This document shows, piece by piece, positions 8,756 through 17,191 of a DNA stretch of 64,000 nt; positions within the stretch are counted from its first letter, which is position 1, and each line of letters starts with the position of its first letter. The DNA is from Segatella baroniae DSM 16972 = JCM 13447. GTDB lineage: Bacteria; Bacteroidota; Bacteroidia; Bacteroidales; Bacteroidaceae. The translations under genes and the position numbers were made by a program. The DNA lies in the NCBI RefSeq assembly GCF_000426585.1, contig NZ_AUFQ01000003.1:186001-250000 (forward strand), given 5' to 3'. The notes under the pieces are model-generated. The model ran no database searches and was not told the origin of the DNA. It saw only the letters and a program-made list of their open reading frames with translations.

Positions 8756-10030
8756 ATGAAACCATTGCGCCAAATCAGAAGACATCGCCGGTTTTACAGG
8801 GTAATGCGCCATCTTTCGCAGCACCCTGCATGGCTTCATCGCCTCTTCGGCTTCATCCACCGGCACACAGGTTGGTTGCGGAGTTTCCTCAAGTGGCTGG
8901 GAACAAGGATGGGATGGATGAAATATGTCAATCCGTTCCACTATGTTAAACGGCTGGATGGATACATCATCAAGAAGTTCATTGGCACCTACGTCTATTC
9001 CATTCTTCTGATCATCAGCATATCCATCGTCTTTGACGTGAATGAGAACCTGGCGAAATTCACGCAGTACCATGCGCCCCTCAAGGCTATCGTCGTGGAC
9101 TATTACCTCAACTTCGTCCCCTACTTTGCCAATCTGTTCAGTCCGCTGTTCGTGTTCATTGCCGTCATATTCTTCACGTCGAAGTTGGCCGGCAATTCGG
9201 AAATCATATCCATGCTGGCGGCCGGCGTGTCGTTCAAGAGGCTCATGAGGCCCTATATGATTTCGTGCGTCCTCATTTCAGCCCTTTCCTTCTATCTCAG
9301 CGCGTTCGTCATCCCCCATGGAACCGTCATCAAGCAGAATTTCGAATCCATGTATAAGAACAAAAGGAAGAATACGGCCGCCGACAACGTACAGCTGCAA
9401 GTGGCGAAGGGAACCATCGCCTACATCCAGCACTACGACAACAATATGAAGAAAGGCTATGGCTTTTCGCTCGATAAGTTTGAAAACAAGAAGCTGGTGA
9501 GCCACATGACGGCCATGGAGATTCAATATGACACCATCGCCGACTCAAAATATCATTGGACGGCCAGCAACTGGAAGATACGCGAGCTCAGGGGACTTAG
9601 AGAGCACATCACTTCAGGGGCGACGAAAGACACCCTCATCCTCATGGAACCTACCGACCTCGTCTACTCGAAAGGACAGCAGGAAACTTTCACGAGTCCG
9701 GAACTGCGTGCCTATATATCGAAACAGATTGACCGAGGGTCGGGGCATGTGGTCCAATACCAAGTGGAATACCACAAACGCATCGCTTCGAGCTTCGCTT
9801 CGTTCATCTTGACCATCATCGGCCTTTCACTCTCGGCCAAGAAACGCAAAGGCGGCATGGGCCTTTACTTGGGCATAGGCTTGGCCCTGAGCTTCATCTA
9901 TATCATGCTTCAAACGGTTTCTGCGACATTCGCAATCAATGCGGGCGCACCGCCATTATTGGCAGCCTGGGTGCCGAACATCATTTTTGCGGTGGTTGCA
10001 TATTTCTGTTATCGACAGGCACCCAATTAA
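8756..10030 (+). CDS. LptF/LptG (YjgP/YjgQ) family permease
   Basis: This 424-residue inner-membrane protein belongs to the permease family of the Lpt machine, which extracts lipopolysaccharide from the inner membrane. It shows the typical start LDGYIIKKFIGTYVYSI with a first membrane helix, two more helices around FVPYFANLFSPLFVFIAVIFF, a conserved LAAGVSFKRLMRPY loop, a large periplasmic part and three C-terminal helices. The first 60 or so residues, before KRLDGYII, form an extra basic, Trp- and His-rich stretch that I do not know from the family. An internal start such as the Met before KYVNPFHYVKRLDG is possible. It is the last gene of the lon-tgt-lptG operon. Confidence 0.88.
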   Translation: MKPLRQIRRHRRFYRVMRHLSQHPAWLHRLFGFIHRHTGWLRSFLKWLGTRMGWMKYVNPFHYVKRLDGYIIKKFIGTYVYSILLIISISIVFDVNENLAKFTQYHAPLKAIVVDYYLNFVPYFANLFSPLFVFIAVIFFTSKLAGNSEIISMLAAGVSFKRLMRPYMISCVLISALSFYLSAFVIPHGTVIKQNFESMYKNKRKNTAADNVQLQVAKGTIAYIQHYDNNMKKGYGFSLDKFENKKLVSHMTAMEIQYDTIADSKYHWTASNWKIRELRGLREHITSGATKDTLILMEPTDLVYSKGQQETFTSPELRAYISKQIDRGSGHVVQYQVEYHKRIASSFASFILTIIGLSLSAKKRKGGMGLYLGIGLALSFIYIMLQTVSATFAINAGAPPLLAAWVPNIIFAVVAYFCYRQAPN

Positions 10031-10127
10031 GAAAGTGTTAATCAGCAATCTACAAGAAAGTAGATATTCAACTCAAACCAAGGCACAGGAATCAACTTCC
10101 GGCCTGAATTAAAGTAATAAAGAAAAT

Positions 10128-11804
10128 ATGTATTTTGACGAATTGAAATTAAACGACAACGTGCTCGACGCACTTTATGATATGCGTTTCGACGCTTGCA
10201 CGCCGGTGCAAGAGAAGTGCATCCCTGAAATCTTGAAAGGGAACGACGTTTTGGGCGTGGCCCAGACGGGAACGGGCAAGACCGCGGCTTATCTGCTGCC
10301 CATATTGAGCAAGCTGGACGATGGAGGCTATCCGAAATCCTCCATCAATTGTGTCATCATGAGCCCTACGCGCGAGTTGGCGCAGCAAATAGACCAGGCC
10401 ATGCAAGGTTTTGGCTACTATCTGAATGGCGTGAGCAGCGTGGCTGTCTATGGGGGCAACGACGGCAACAGGTACGATCAGGAATTGAAAAGTCTGCAAC
10501 TGGGTGCCGACGTAGTCATCGCGACCCCCGGCAGATTCATCTCCCACATGAGTCTCGGCAATGTAGACATGAGCAAAGTCTCGTTCTTTGTGTTGGACGA
10601 GGCGGACAGAATGCTCGACATGGGCTTTTCAGAGGATATCATGAAGATAGCATCAAAGCTGCCCAAGACATGCCAGACCATCATGTTCTCCGCCACCATG
10701 CCTCCCAAGATTGAGGAGTTGGCCAAGACGCTGTTGAAGAACCCGGTGGAGATAAAGCTGGCCGTCAGCAAACCTGCCGAGAAAATCAAGCAGAAGGCAT
10801 ACGTGTGCTATGAGACCCAAAAGATTGGAATCATCAAAGACATATTCAAAAGCGGTGACTTGAAGCGTGTCATCATCTTCTGTGGAAGCAAGCTCAAAGT
10901 GAAGCAGGTGAACGGCGCCTTGCAGAAGCGCAACATCAAATGCGGAGAAATGCACTCCGACTTGGAGCAGGCGCAACGAGACGACATCATGTTCAAGTTC
11001 AAGAGCGGTCAATTGGATGTGCTTGTTGCGACGGACATCGTGGCACGAGGCATTGATATTGACGACATAGCCATGGTCATCAACTATGATGTTCCGCATG
11101 ACGCAGAGGATTACGTACACAGGATTGGCCGAACGGCCAGAGCCGACAGGGACGGAGTGGCGATAACTTTCGTCAGCGACGATGACATGTTCTACTTCAA
11201 GCAGATTGAGAAGTTTTTGGACAAGGAGGTTGACAAGTTGGAATTGCCGGAAGGATTGGGCGAAGGCCCGGAGTATGTCGTTTCGGGTAGACCCAAGAAG
11301 TCGGGAAGCGCCAAACAGCGTCGCAGAAAAGACCGGGAACAAACCGCCCACAAGCGCAAGCCGAAGCAGAATGCAGGCAATGACAAGCGCAGAGGGGAAG
11401 AAGGACAAAAGAGCAAAGACCAAGAGGCGACTTCGGAGCAGCCGGCGGCAGTAGGTCCGAACGGAGACACTCCCGGCAACAAGCGTCGCCAGAGTCGTTC
11501 CCGCCAGCGCAGTCCCAAGGAGGAAAGGCCGGAAACTGCAACCGCCAATGCGACAGGGACGGCAAGAAGGGAGAGGAATGCCACCGACAACGCAAACAGA
11601 AGGAATCCCAAATACAACAGGGACGGCAAGAAATATAACGCGCAACGCAAACCAAATGACAATGCGGGAACAGGAAGGAGGCCGAAAGGCAACATGCGTA
11701 CACCTAACGCTTCGCCGAAGCCCACAAATAATTCCCGACATGTGGCGCAGCAAGAGAACGGTATCAAGAAGTTCTTCAAGCGCATATTCGGCCTAAAGAA
11801 GTAA
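10128..11804 (+). CDS. DEAD-box RNA helicase with long basic tail
   Basis: This 558-residue ATP-dependent RNA helicase resembles RhlE/CsdA-type proteins. The order of motifs is: Q-motif region FDACTPVQEKCIP, motif I AQTGTGKTAAY, PTRELAQQ, TPGRF, motif II VLDEADRMLDMGF, motif III SAT, ATDIVARGIDI, and motif VI HRIGRTARA. The core ends near residue 370. The remaining 150 or so residues are low complexity, rich in K, R, N, Q and G, as in RNA-binding tails of this family, and end with a short conserved-looking KKFFKRIFGL. It probably acts in ribosome assembly or RNA turnover; the exact role cannot be read from sequence. Confidence 0.93.
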   Translation: MYFDELKLNDNVLDALYDMRFDACTPVQEKCIPEILKGNDVLGVAQTGTGKTAAYLLPILSKLDDGGYPKSSINCVIMSPTRELAQQIDQAMQGFGYYLNGVSSVAVYGGNDGNRYDQELKSLQLGADVVIATPGRFISHMSLGNVDMSKVSFFVLDEADRMLDMGFSEDIMKIASKLPKTCQTIMFSATMPPKIEELAKTLLKNPVEIKLAVSKPAEKIKQKAYVCYETQKIGIIKDIFKSGDLKRVIIFCGSKLKVKQVNGALQKRNIKCGEMHSDLEQAQRDDIMFKFKSGQLDVLVATDIVARGIDIDDIAMVINYDVPHDAEDYVHRIGRTARADRDGVAITFVSDDDMFYFKQIEKFLDKEVDKLELPEGLGEGPEYVVSGRPKKSGSAKQRRRKDREQTAHKRKPKQNAGNDKRRGEEGQKSKDQEATSEQPAAVGPNGDTPGNKRRQSRSRQRSPKEERPETATANATGTARRERNATDNANRRNPKYNRDGKKYNAQRKPNDNAGTGRRPKGNMRTPNASPKPTNNSRHVAQQENGIKKFFKRIFGLKK

Positions 11805-11910
11805 AATATTGCTGTTTGAGGAAACCCTAAAGGCGATATTCAACAAGGCATTGCGTGAAGGTTTGACAACATTCAATCCTGTGCATAGCCTTAGGATGTA
11901 TGCAGAAAAT

Positions 11911-11953
11911 GCTTGTGCTCAAATTAATCTGCAAGACTTGTTTGAGCACAGGC
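11911..11953. other. Hairpin with 13-bp stem downstream of the helicase
   Basis: The arms 11911-11923 and 11941-11953 pair (twelve Watson-Crick pairs and one G-T) around a 17-base loop. It lies 10 bases before a second, perfect hairpin, in the 344-base gap between the plus-strand helicase and the minus-strand esterase. Apart from these hairpins I see no gene in 11805-12148; an open frame at 11809-12006 passes through both hairpins and resembles no family I know. Confidence 0.6.
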
Positions 11954-11963
11954 TATTTCATGT

Positions 11964-12009
11964 TGGTCATGGTGTATTGCGCATGCAACTGCGCAATACA
12001 CCATGACCA
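11964..12009. terminator. Perfect 20-bp hairpin between convergent genes
   Basis: The arms 11964-11983 and 11990-12009 are exact reverse complements with a 6-base loop, followed by tatatttta. It can fold on either strand and sits between convergent transcripts, so a bidirectional terminator is the simplest reading. The stem is much longer than a typical terminator stem, so a remnant of a palindromic mobile element is an alternative. Confidence 0.55.
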
Positions 12010-12148
12010 TATTTTAATGAACCGATTTAAGGGTAAGCGTTCGGTTTCCAACCTGTCCCCAAAACAGATAAGCCAGTGCCCCTTTGAGAAACGGTCCCCG
12101 ACATACCACTTTCAACAATGGGATCGTATTCGCCTCTTCCAACAAGCC

Positions 12149-13117
12149 TTAATATACAGCTTGCTGTTTCTCCCCAAAATGAATGGCTTCATCAATCCAA
12201 CCTTCCGCAACCGTTCCCGTACCAAGGCCGAAGCCGTGTGAAAGACCTTTATAAACATGAAATTCGGTGGGAATGCCCAAAGCCGACATGCTTTCCAATC
12301 TACGTTTCATCGTTCGCCAATCAGCTATCCAATCATTGTCACCTACACAGGCGTAAGTTGGCGCATCATTTTTGGAATATTCGCTCATGCCTGTGTATTG
12401 CATAATGACCGTTCCCGCGTTAGGGAGCAAATCGCCTCCGAATGCTGCCGTACCGTAACTTCCCACCCACGCAGCCATGCGCGCTCCTGCCGAGCCGCCC
12501 CAAAGAGAATAGCATGTGGTGTCAACCCTTAATTCCCCGGCATGCTTAAAGATGAAGCTGATGGCACGCGAAAGATCTTCGCATGCAGTCTGTGCGCCCG
12601 GCCGGTATATCAAGGCAAAAGCATTGTAGCCTCGTTTCGACAGTTCAAGGGCGTGAGGGAAACTGTCGTGCATGGCACCAACATAGGCAAAGCCACCACC
12701 GGCATTGCAAACGGCAAAGCGTGCACCAGGCTTTCCTCTGAAAAAGAACAGTCCGGTATTCCGCTTGCGCTTGTCGGCCTGCTTCTCCGCATCGGAATAG
12801 ATGTCGTAGAAAATTACATTCCCTTTGTCAGCCTGCGATTTCATATAGTTCACAATCTCCACCGTCTTGTTCGGATTTATATTGTTGTACCACGTGAAGC
12901 CGAGGCTTTTTAGGGTGTTACCACTCATGTATCCATAATCGGTCGGGAAGATGAGTCTGCCAAAACCTCTGAAGGCTGAATGGTTCTTTACTTCTTCCAC
13001 CGTGCTGTTCAGCGTAAAATAGGTCTGCTCCATGTCACCTTGGCTTTTTAATCCTACATTATTCTGTCCGCAAGAACACCATGGAAGAACTATTGCAAAC
13101 AGCATAAGGTTTCTCAT
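12149..13117 (-). CDS. Exported alpha/beta-hydrolase (esterase-like)
   Basis: This 322-residue protein starts with a signal sequence ending in cysteines (LPWCSCGQNN), so it is probably a lipoprotein. After a substrate region it has an alpha/beta-hydrolase fold like the BD-FAE/acetylxylan-esterase group: an oxyanion-type GGGFAYVG, FALIYRPGAQ, the nucleophile elbow LWGGSAGARMA, an Asp region in CVGDNDWI, and the catalytic His in KGLSHGFG. It would hydrolyse an ester, perhaps on a sugar; the substrate is unknown. It is the last gene of the minus-strand cluster that begins with the aldo/keto reductase, six bases after the flavodoxin-like gene. Confidence 0.82.
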   Translation of the reverse strand: MRNLMLFAIVLPWCSCGQNNVGLKSQGDMEQTYFTLNSTVEEVKNHSAFRGFGRLIFPTDYGYMSGNTLKSLGFTWYNNINPNKTVEIVNYMKSQADKGNVIFYDIYSDAEKQADKRKRNTGLFFFRGKPGARFAVCNAGGGFAYVGAMHDSFPHALELSKRGYNAFALIYRPGAQTACEDLSRAISFIFKHAGELRVDTTCYSLWGGSAGARMAAWVGSYGTAAFGGDLLPNAGTVIMQYTGMSEYSKNDAPTYACVGDNDWIADWRTMKRRLESMSALGIPTEFHVYKGLSHGFGLGTGTVAEGWIDEAIHFGEKQQAVY

Positions 13118-13123
13118 ATTCCT

Positions 13124-13675
13124 TTATCTCACCTTTCCGGACAATGCCCGCGCTTCTTTCCTGTTGGTTGCCATGCCCTCGTAAGAAAAGCCATAGAGAC
13201 TTGCAAACCGCTTCATGGTGTATTCGCCGTCCTTGAGCATCCATTCTTCGGGAGCAGCTCCCTGATAGATGAAGAAGAGCTTTCGCCCTTTCAGTTCTCC
13301 CTGCTGTACCGGGCCATAAAAGCGGTCGAGCAAAGTACGGACTGAACCTGCCATATTGTGCCAATATACCTGAGAACCAATAACGACAATCTGTGCTTCC
13401 TTCAGCTTTGACATCACTTCGTCAAACTGTTCGCCATCCAAAGTCTGACCGTACACATTGATACGATAATCTGTCAGGTTCAGTGTTTCGAAATCCTTAC
13501 CTCTCAAAAGTTCTTTGGCAAGTGCCGCCGTATTTCCATTTACATTCGGACTGCCATTGATAAATAGAATCTTATTCGTTTCCATATTATTTTCCTTTCC
13601 TTTATGGCTTGTCGCCAAAGCAGAAAACGCAATGACAACAAGTAATAAGAATGTTACAATTAAGTTTTTCTTCAT
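13124..13675 (-). CDS. Flavodoxin-like NAD(P)H oxidoreductase with signal sequence
   Basis: About 183 residues from the Met of KKNLIVTF. A hydrophobic N-terminal segment is followed by a flavodoxin-like fold: ILFINGSPNVNGNTAALAKE is the phosphate loop that binds FMN, VVIGSQVYWHNMAGSVRTLLDRF is the core of the NADPH-dependent FMN reductase/quinone reductase family. The leader suggests export or membrane attachment, which is unusual for this family; a second Met (METNKILF) gives a cytoplasmic form without it. The frame also opens at 13693. It sits between the EamA transporter and the esterase with gaps of only a few bases. Confidence 0.8.
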   Translation of the reverse strand: MKKNLIVTFLLLVVIAFSALATSHKGKENNMETNKILFINGSPNVNGNTAALAKELLRGKDFETLNLTDYRINVYGQTLDGEQFDEVMSKLKEAQIVVIGSQVYWHNMAGSVRTLLDRFYGPVQQGELKGRKLFFIYQGAAPEEWMLKDGEYTMKRFASLYGFSYEGMATNRKEARALSGKVR

Positions 13676-13701
13676 CTCTTTAGGTCTATTCATTGTTTCT
13701 T

Positions 13702-14610
13702 CTATCTAATTTCTTCCTTTGATTTACTCGTGGTGACAATATAAGCACCCACCAAGACGAGTGCTGCTGCAATGGGCTTGTCAATGGAGAAGTTGTCCTG
13801 TCCCACGATGATGGCAATGACCGACGCCACGACCGGCTGAAGATTCATATATACACTGACAGTTGTCGGACGCAGATATTTCATGCCATAGGGCATTAGA
13901 AAGTAGCTGCACACTGTTGCAATAAACACTACAAACACCACTTCTGCCAATCCTATCCAATTGAATGTTGATGTGAACAGTGTTTGCTTGTCAAGCTCAC
14001 TGACACCAAAGGGCAACAGAATGATGGAGGTGAAAAGAAACAGCCATTTCATCTGGGTGACAGGACCATACTTCTGTGATATCTTTCGCATGATGATCAG
14101 GTAGAAAGCCCATGCCGTGATACTGAGAATGGCAAAGGCAATGCCCTGTGCATCATTGACACCATGAGCCGACTTGCCATTCATGATGATAACCAATGCC
14201 CCCAACACACCAACAGCAACACCAATGGTCTTCTTGCTTGTAATGGGTTCTTTCAGTATGAGTGCCGACAACAACATCGTAACCACCGGGCAAAGAGCCA
14301 ATATCAATGAGAAATAGACGGGACTGGTAAACAGAAGACTCTCTGCCGTAAGATACTGCGAGAGGATAAATCCTGTTATTCCGCCACATGCAATGAGCAA
14401 AAGATCTTTCTTTTCAACCCTTTCAGAAGGAAGGAACATGCCTATCGCCCAAAAGAGAACAGCTGCGATGAACGTTCTTGAAGACATGTAGCCCATCGGT
14501 GTCATCCAGCGAGCCAACAAGTCTGCCGTTATAGGAACGTTCACGCCGAAGATGACATTTGCAAGCAATATGGCGGCATTGCCATTTATCTTTTCCCTTG
14601 TCATAGCCAT
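13702..14610 (-). CDS. EamA/DMT-family transporter
   Basis: This 302-residue inner-membrane protein has about ten hydrophobic helices in two repeats, typical of the drug/metabolite transporter superfamily (EamA): NAAILLANVIFGVNVPI at the start of repeat one and GIAFAILSITAWAFYLIIMRKIS at the start of repeat two. Such proteins export or import small metabolites; the substrate cannot be inferred. It is in the middle of the aldo/keto reductase cluster, 23 bases after that gene. Confidence 0.9.
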   Translation of the reverse strand: MAMTREKINGNAAILLANVIFGVNVPITADLLARWMTPMGYMSSRTFIAAVLFWAIGMFLPSERVEKKDLLLIACGGITGFILSQYLTAESLLFTSPVYFSLILALCPVVTMLLSALILKEPITSKKTIGVAVGVLGALVIIMNGKSAHGVNDAQGIAFAILSITAWAFYLIIMRKISQKYGPVTQMKWLFLFTSIILLPFGVSELDKQTLFTSTFNWIGLAEVVFVVFIATVCSYFLMPYGMKYLRPTTVSVYMNLQPVVASVIAIIVGQDNFSIDKPIAAALVLVGAYIVTTSKSKEEIR

Positions 14611-14633
14611 TCTCCATTTGATTGATACCGCAT

Positions 14634-15476
14634 TTATTTGCCCAATGAAGTAAGGAACTCCACAGTCTGGGGATCATAATGCGAGAAGAAGAGACTCTTT
14701 CCAGTATCCAGCTTTTCGATAGCCTTCATGTCTTCTTCGTTGAGCGAGAAGTCGAAGATATCCAGGTTTTGCTCCATACGTTCTTTATGGGTCGACTTGG
14801 GTATCAGCACGACACCTCGTTGCAAGAGATAGCGGAGTGCCACCTGGGCCACGCCTTTTCCATGCCCACTGCCTATTTCTGCCAATGTCTCATTCTTGAA
14901 GAAATCGTTCCTTCCTTCTGCAAACGGTCCCCATGACATGATCTGGCAGCCGTACTTCTCCATATATTCCTGTGCGACAATCTGCTGATTGAACACGTGC
15001 GTCTCCACCTGATTGACAGCCGGCTTCACTTCTACGTTTGCTTGAAGGTCGATGAAGCGGTCCGGATAGAAGTTGCTCACGCCGATGGCACGCACCTTGC
15101 CTTCACGGTAAGCACGTTCCATAGCACGGTAGGTGCCGTAATAATCACCAAATGGCTGATGGATGAGGAGCAGGTCGATATAGTTGGTCTGCAACTTCTC
15201 AAGACTTTCCAAAATGGAAGCGTATGCTTTTTCCTCACCGGCATTGGATATCCAGACTTTTGTTACGATGAAGAGTTCTGCACGAGGCACCCCACTCTTG
15301 ATGATGGCATTGCCCACACCTTCCTCATTCCGATATGCTTGGGCTGTGTCAATCATTCTGTAGCCCACGCTGATGGCGTCCAGCACGCAGCGCTCAGCCT
15401 CCGAAGGTGCCACCTGATATACACCATAGCCGACTTGCGGCATTTTTACTCCATTGTTTAATGTTACGTAATTCAT
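14634..15476 (-). CDS. Aldo/keto reductase
   Basis: This 280-residue NADPH-dependent reductase acts on aldehydes or ketones. It has the AKR signatures: a start NNGVKMPQVGYGVYQV, the catalytic Asp and Tyr in MIDTAQAYRNEEGVG, the Lys in IVTKVWISN, the His in LLIHQPFGD, AIGVSNF, and the cofactor-binding IPKSTHKERMEQN. It is the first gene of a four-gene minus-strand run (reductase, EamA, flavodoxin-like, esterase). Its promoter carries the same operator-like motif as the alcohol dehydrogenase gene upstream. Confidence 0.95.
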   Translation of the reverse strand: MNYVTLNNGVKMPQVGYGVYQVAPSEAERCVLDAISVGYRMIDTAQAYRNEEGVGNAIIKSGVPRAELFIVTKVWISNAGEEKAYASILESLEKLQTNYIDLLLIHQPFGDYYGTYRAMERAYREGKVRAIGVSNFYPDRFIDLQANVEVKPAVNQVETHVFNQQIVAQEYMEKYGCQIMSWGPFAEGRNDFFKNETLAEIGSGHGKGVAQVALRYLLQRGVVLIPKSTHKERMEQNLDIFDFSLNEEDMKAIEKLDTGKSLFFSHYDPQTVEFLTSLGK

Positions 15477-15514
15477 ATTATTCCTTATTTTTATTTGTTA
15501 TTTTATTGATGATG

Positions 15515-15555
15515 CAAAGTTACGATGATATTTTCAGAGAACTATTTCACATTTT
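15515..15555 (-). promoter_or_regulatory. Promoter and operator-like motif of the aldo/keto reductase operon
   Basis: On the minus strand TAACTTTG (15515-15522) matches the -7 consensus. Where the -33 TTTG should be there is instead, after an 8-base gap, a block at 15531-15555 that reads ttttcagagaactatttcac on the plus strand and then atttt. The same block at the same distance precedes the alcohol dehydrogenase gene. A missing -33 box with a conserved motif there suggests activator-dependent transcription. Confidence 0.6.
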
Positions 15556-15593
15556 CTTGTGCTGTTTTCTCAATTTCATTTTATCATTAAAGA

Positions 15594-16778
15594 CTACTTA
15601 TAGGATTGTTTGAGAATATCAACAATTCCCGCATGAGAGAGTGGCTTGCGGTCTGCTGCAATTAGTCTACCCATGGTCTCAACAGCATTGGTGGCCATCT
15701 TTTCAAATTCCTCCGGCACAATACCGTAGTCGCTCATCTTCAGTTCATCTACATGGCAAGCCTTCTGTAGATTGGCAAGTGCCACGATGAAGTCTTCGGG
15801 CTTGGTTGCATCCGCTTTTCCTAAAAGTTTGGCCATGTTGACAAATCGTTCGTCACACACATGCTGGTTGATGATCGTGGTATAATAGGCTATGCTGATC
15901 ATGATGAGTCCGGCACCATGGGGCAGATTCTGGTGATAGGCACTCATGGCATGCTCGATGCTATGTTCAGCAGTACAAGTAGATGTCATCATGCTATAGC
16001 CGGAAAGCGTATTGGCAAATGCCATACGGCTGCGAGCCTCCATGTTTCCGCCATCCTTGAATGCAATGGGTAGGTATTCGCCTATACTACGAATAACGGT
16101 TTCTTCCACCATATCTCCAAAGATGTTGCTCTTGTTGCAGACATACCCTTCGGTTGAATGGAACAGTGCGTCGAACCCTTGATATGCCGTAAACATGGGA
16201 GGAACGCTCGTCATCAGCTCCGGATCGACGATGGCTATTGTTGCAAAAAGTCGGGGGTCGCCAACACCAACCTTTTCATTGGTTTCGGGATTGCTGATGA
16301 CACCGGCACAATCAACCTCCGAACCTGTGCCCGCTGTTGTGGTGATGGCAATGAAAGGCAGAGGATTATTCTTTGCCACCATCCTCTTTCCCGTACCGCT
16401 GAAGACATAATTCCACAGGTCGCCGGGGTTGGTGGCGTTGAGACAAATGGCTTTCGTGCAGTCGATGACCGAACCGCCACCAAGAGCTACGGCAAAATCA
16501 CAGTTGTTTTCACGTGCAAACATTGCACCCTCCTCTGCCGTGCCCTTGAGAGGATTGGCTTGAACCTTGTCAAAAACGACAGAAGCAACTCCTGCTTTCT
16601 CCAATTCTTTTACCGTGCGGTCAAGATACCCATTGACACGGGTGGATTTACCATTGGAAATGACCAACAAAGCCTTCTTGCCTGGAAGTTGCTGATTATG
16701 AAGTTCATTGAGTTTTCCTGCTCCGAACATAACGCGAGTAGGGATGTTGAAATCATAATTTAAATTCGTCTGTATCAT
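15594..16778 (-). CDS. Iron-containing alcohol dehydrogenase
   Basis: This 394-residue enzyme of the type III (iron-activated) family interconverts alcohols and aldehydes or ketones with NAD(P)H. It shows the nucleotide loop ALGGGSVIDCTKAI, TTAGTGSEV, and metal-ligand segments DALFHSTEGY and EHSIEHAMSAYHQNLPHGAG. The sequence resembles the butanol dehydrogenase/YqhD branch more than 1,2-propanediol reductases. It has its own promoter but shares an operator-like motif with the aldo/keto reductase operon downstream, so the two probably respond to the same signal, plausibly reactive aldehydes. Confidence 0.93.
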   Translation of the reverse strand: MIQTNLNYDFNIPTRVMFGAGKLNELHNQQLPGKKALLVISNGKSTRVNGYLDRTVKELEKAGVASVVFDKVQANPLKGTAEEGAMFARENNCDFAVALGGGSVIDCTKAICLNATNPGDLWNYVFSGTGKRMVAKNNPLPFIAITTTAGTGSEVDCAGVISNPETNEKVGVGDPRLFATIAIVDPELMTSVPPMFTAYQGFDALFHSTEGYVCNKSNIFGDMVEETVIRSIGEYLPIAFKDGGNMEARSRMAFANTLSGYSMMTSTCTAEHSIEHAMSAYHQNLPHGAGLIMISIAYYTTIINQHVCDERFVNMAKLLGKADATKPEDFIVALANLQKACHVDELKMSDYGIVPEEFEKMATNAVETMGRLIAADRKPLSHAGIVDILKQSYK

Positions 16779-16808
16779 AATTGCTATTATTGAGTTTTAA
16801 TTCTGGTG

Positions 16809-16850
16809 CAAAGATACAGCAACTTTTTCATGAGACTATTTCACATATTT
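16809..16850 (-). promoter_or_regulatory. Promoter and operator-like motif of the alcohol dehydrogenase gene
   Basis: The minus-strand -7 box is TATCTTTG (16809-16816). After eight bases the plus strand reads ttttcatgagactatttcac and then atattt at 16825-16850, matching the block before the aldo/keto reductase. Both contain actatttcacat exactly. No TTTG is present at -33. Confidence 0.6.
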
Positions 16851-16891
16851 CGCCAGAATTTTCATATTTCTACGCAAAAGTCTTGTAAGGG

Positions 16892-17172
16892 TCAAAAACA
16901 ATCATAGATTTACCCCATGATTACAGAGATGAATTGGATTTGGTCTTTTCCGATGACTTTCATAGCATTAACAGTTATGAAAATCGACATGCGTGCGTTC
17001 ATATGATATGTATAGAAGGCGAAGGAAGCCTGGTATTCAATGATTGCCGATGCAATGAATTTCACATCGCCATCCTACTCCAGTCGCTATCGCACCAGGC
17101 AACGGGGAATGTCTCCAAGCAAATATCGTAGAGGCTTGCAGCCAAATAAATGAAGTTATTGCTGTCCGATAG
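16892..17172 (+). pseudogene. Relic of an AraC-type regulator gene
   Basis: In this 413-base gap a plus-strand frame reads IIDLPHDYRDELDLVFSDDF and then SYENRHACVHMICIEGEGSLVFND, which looks like the N-terminal sensor part of Bacteroidota AraC-family regulators. It has no ATG start, jumps from there into an unrelated-looking 30-residue segment, and ends in a stop at 17129. Shifting the frame by one base extends the protein-like sequence to 17172. The whole DNA-binding half is missing. It is divergent from the alcohol dehydrogenase gene, which is where the regulator of this redox cluster would be expected. Confidence 0.55.
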
Positions 17173-17191
17173 ACATTTTCCGCATATAATC

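Noticed and set aside
10653..11753. 366-codon open frame on the minus strand across the DEAD-box helicase
   Set aside because: Antisense to a gene with all helicase motifs; composition follows the low-complexity tail.
11809..12006. 65-codon open frame after the helicase
   Set aside because: It runs through both hairpins and ends inside the second, with no recognisable motif; structure explains the sequence better.
16934..17131. Intact small gene in the alcohol dehydrogenase upstream gap
   Set aside because: The similarity starts before any start codon and continues in another frame after the stop, so a relic fits better.
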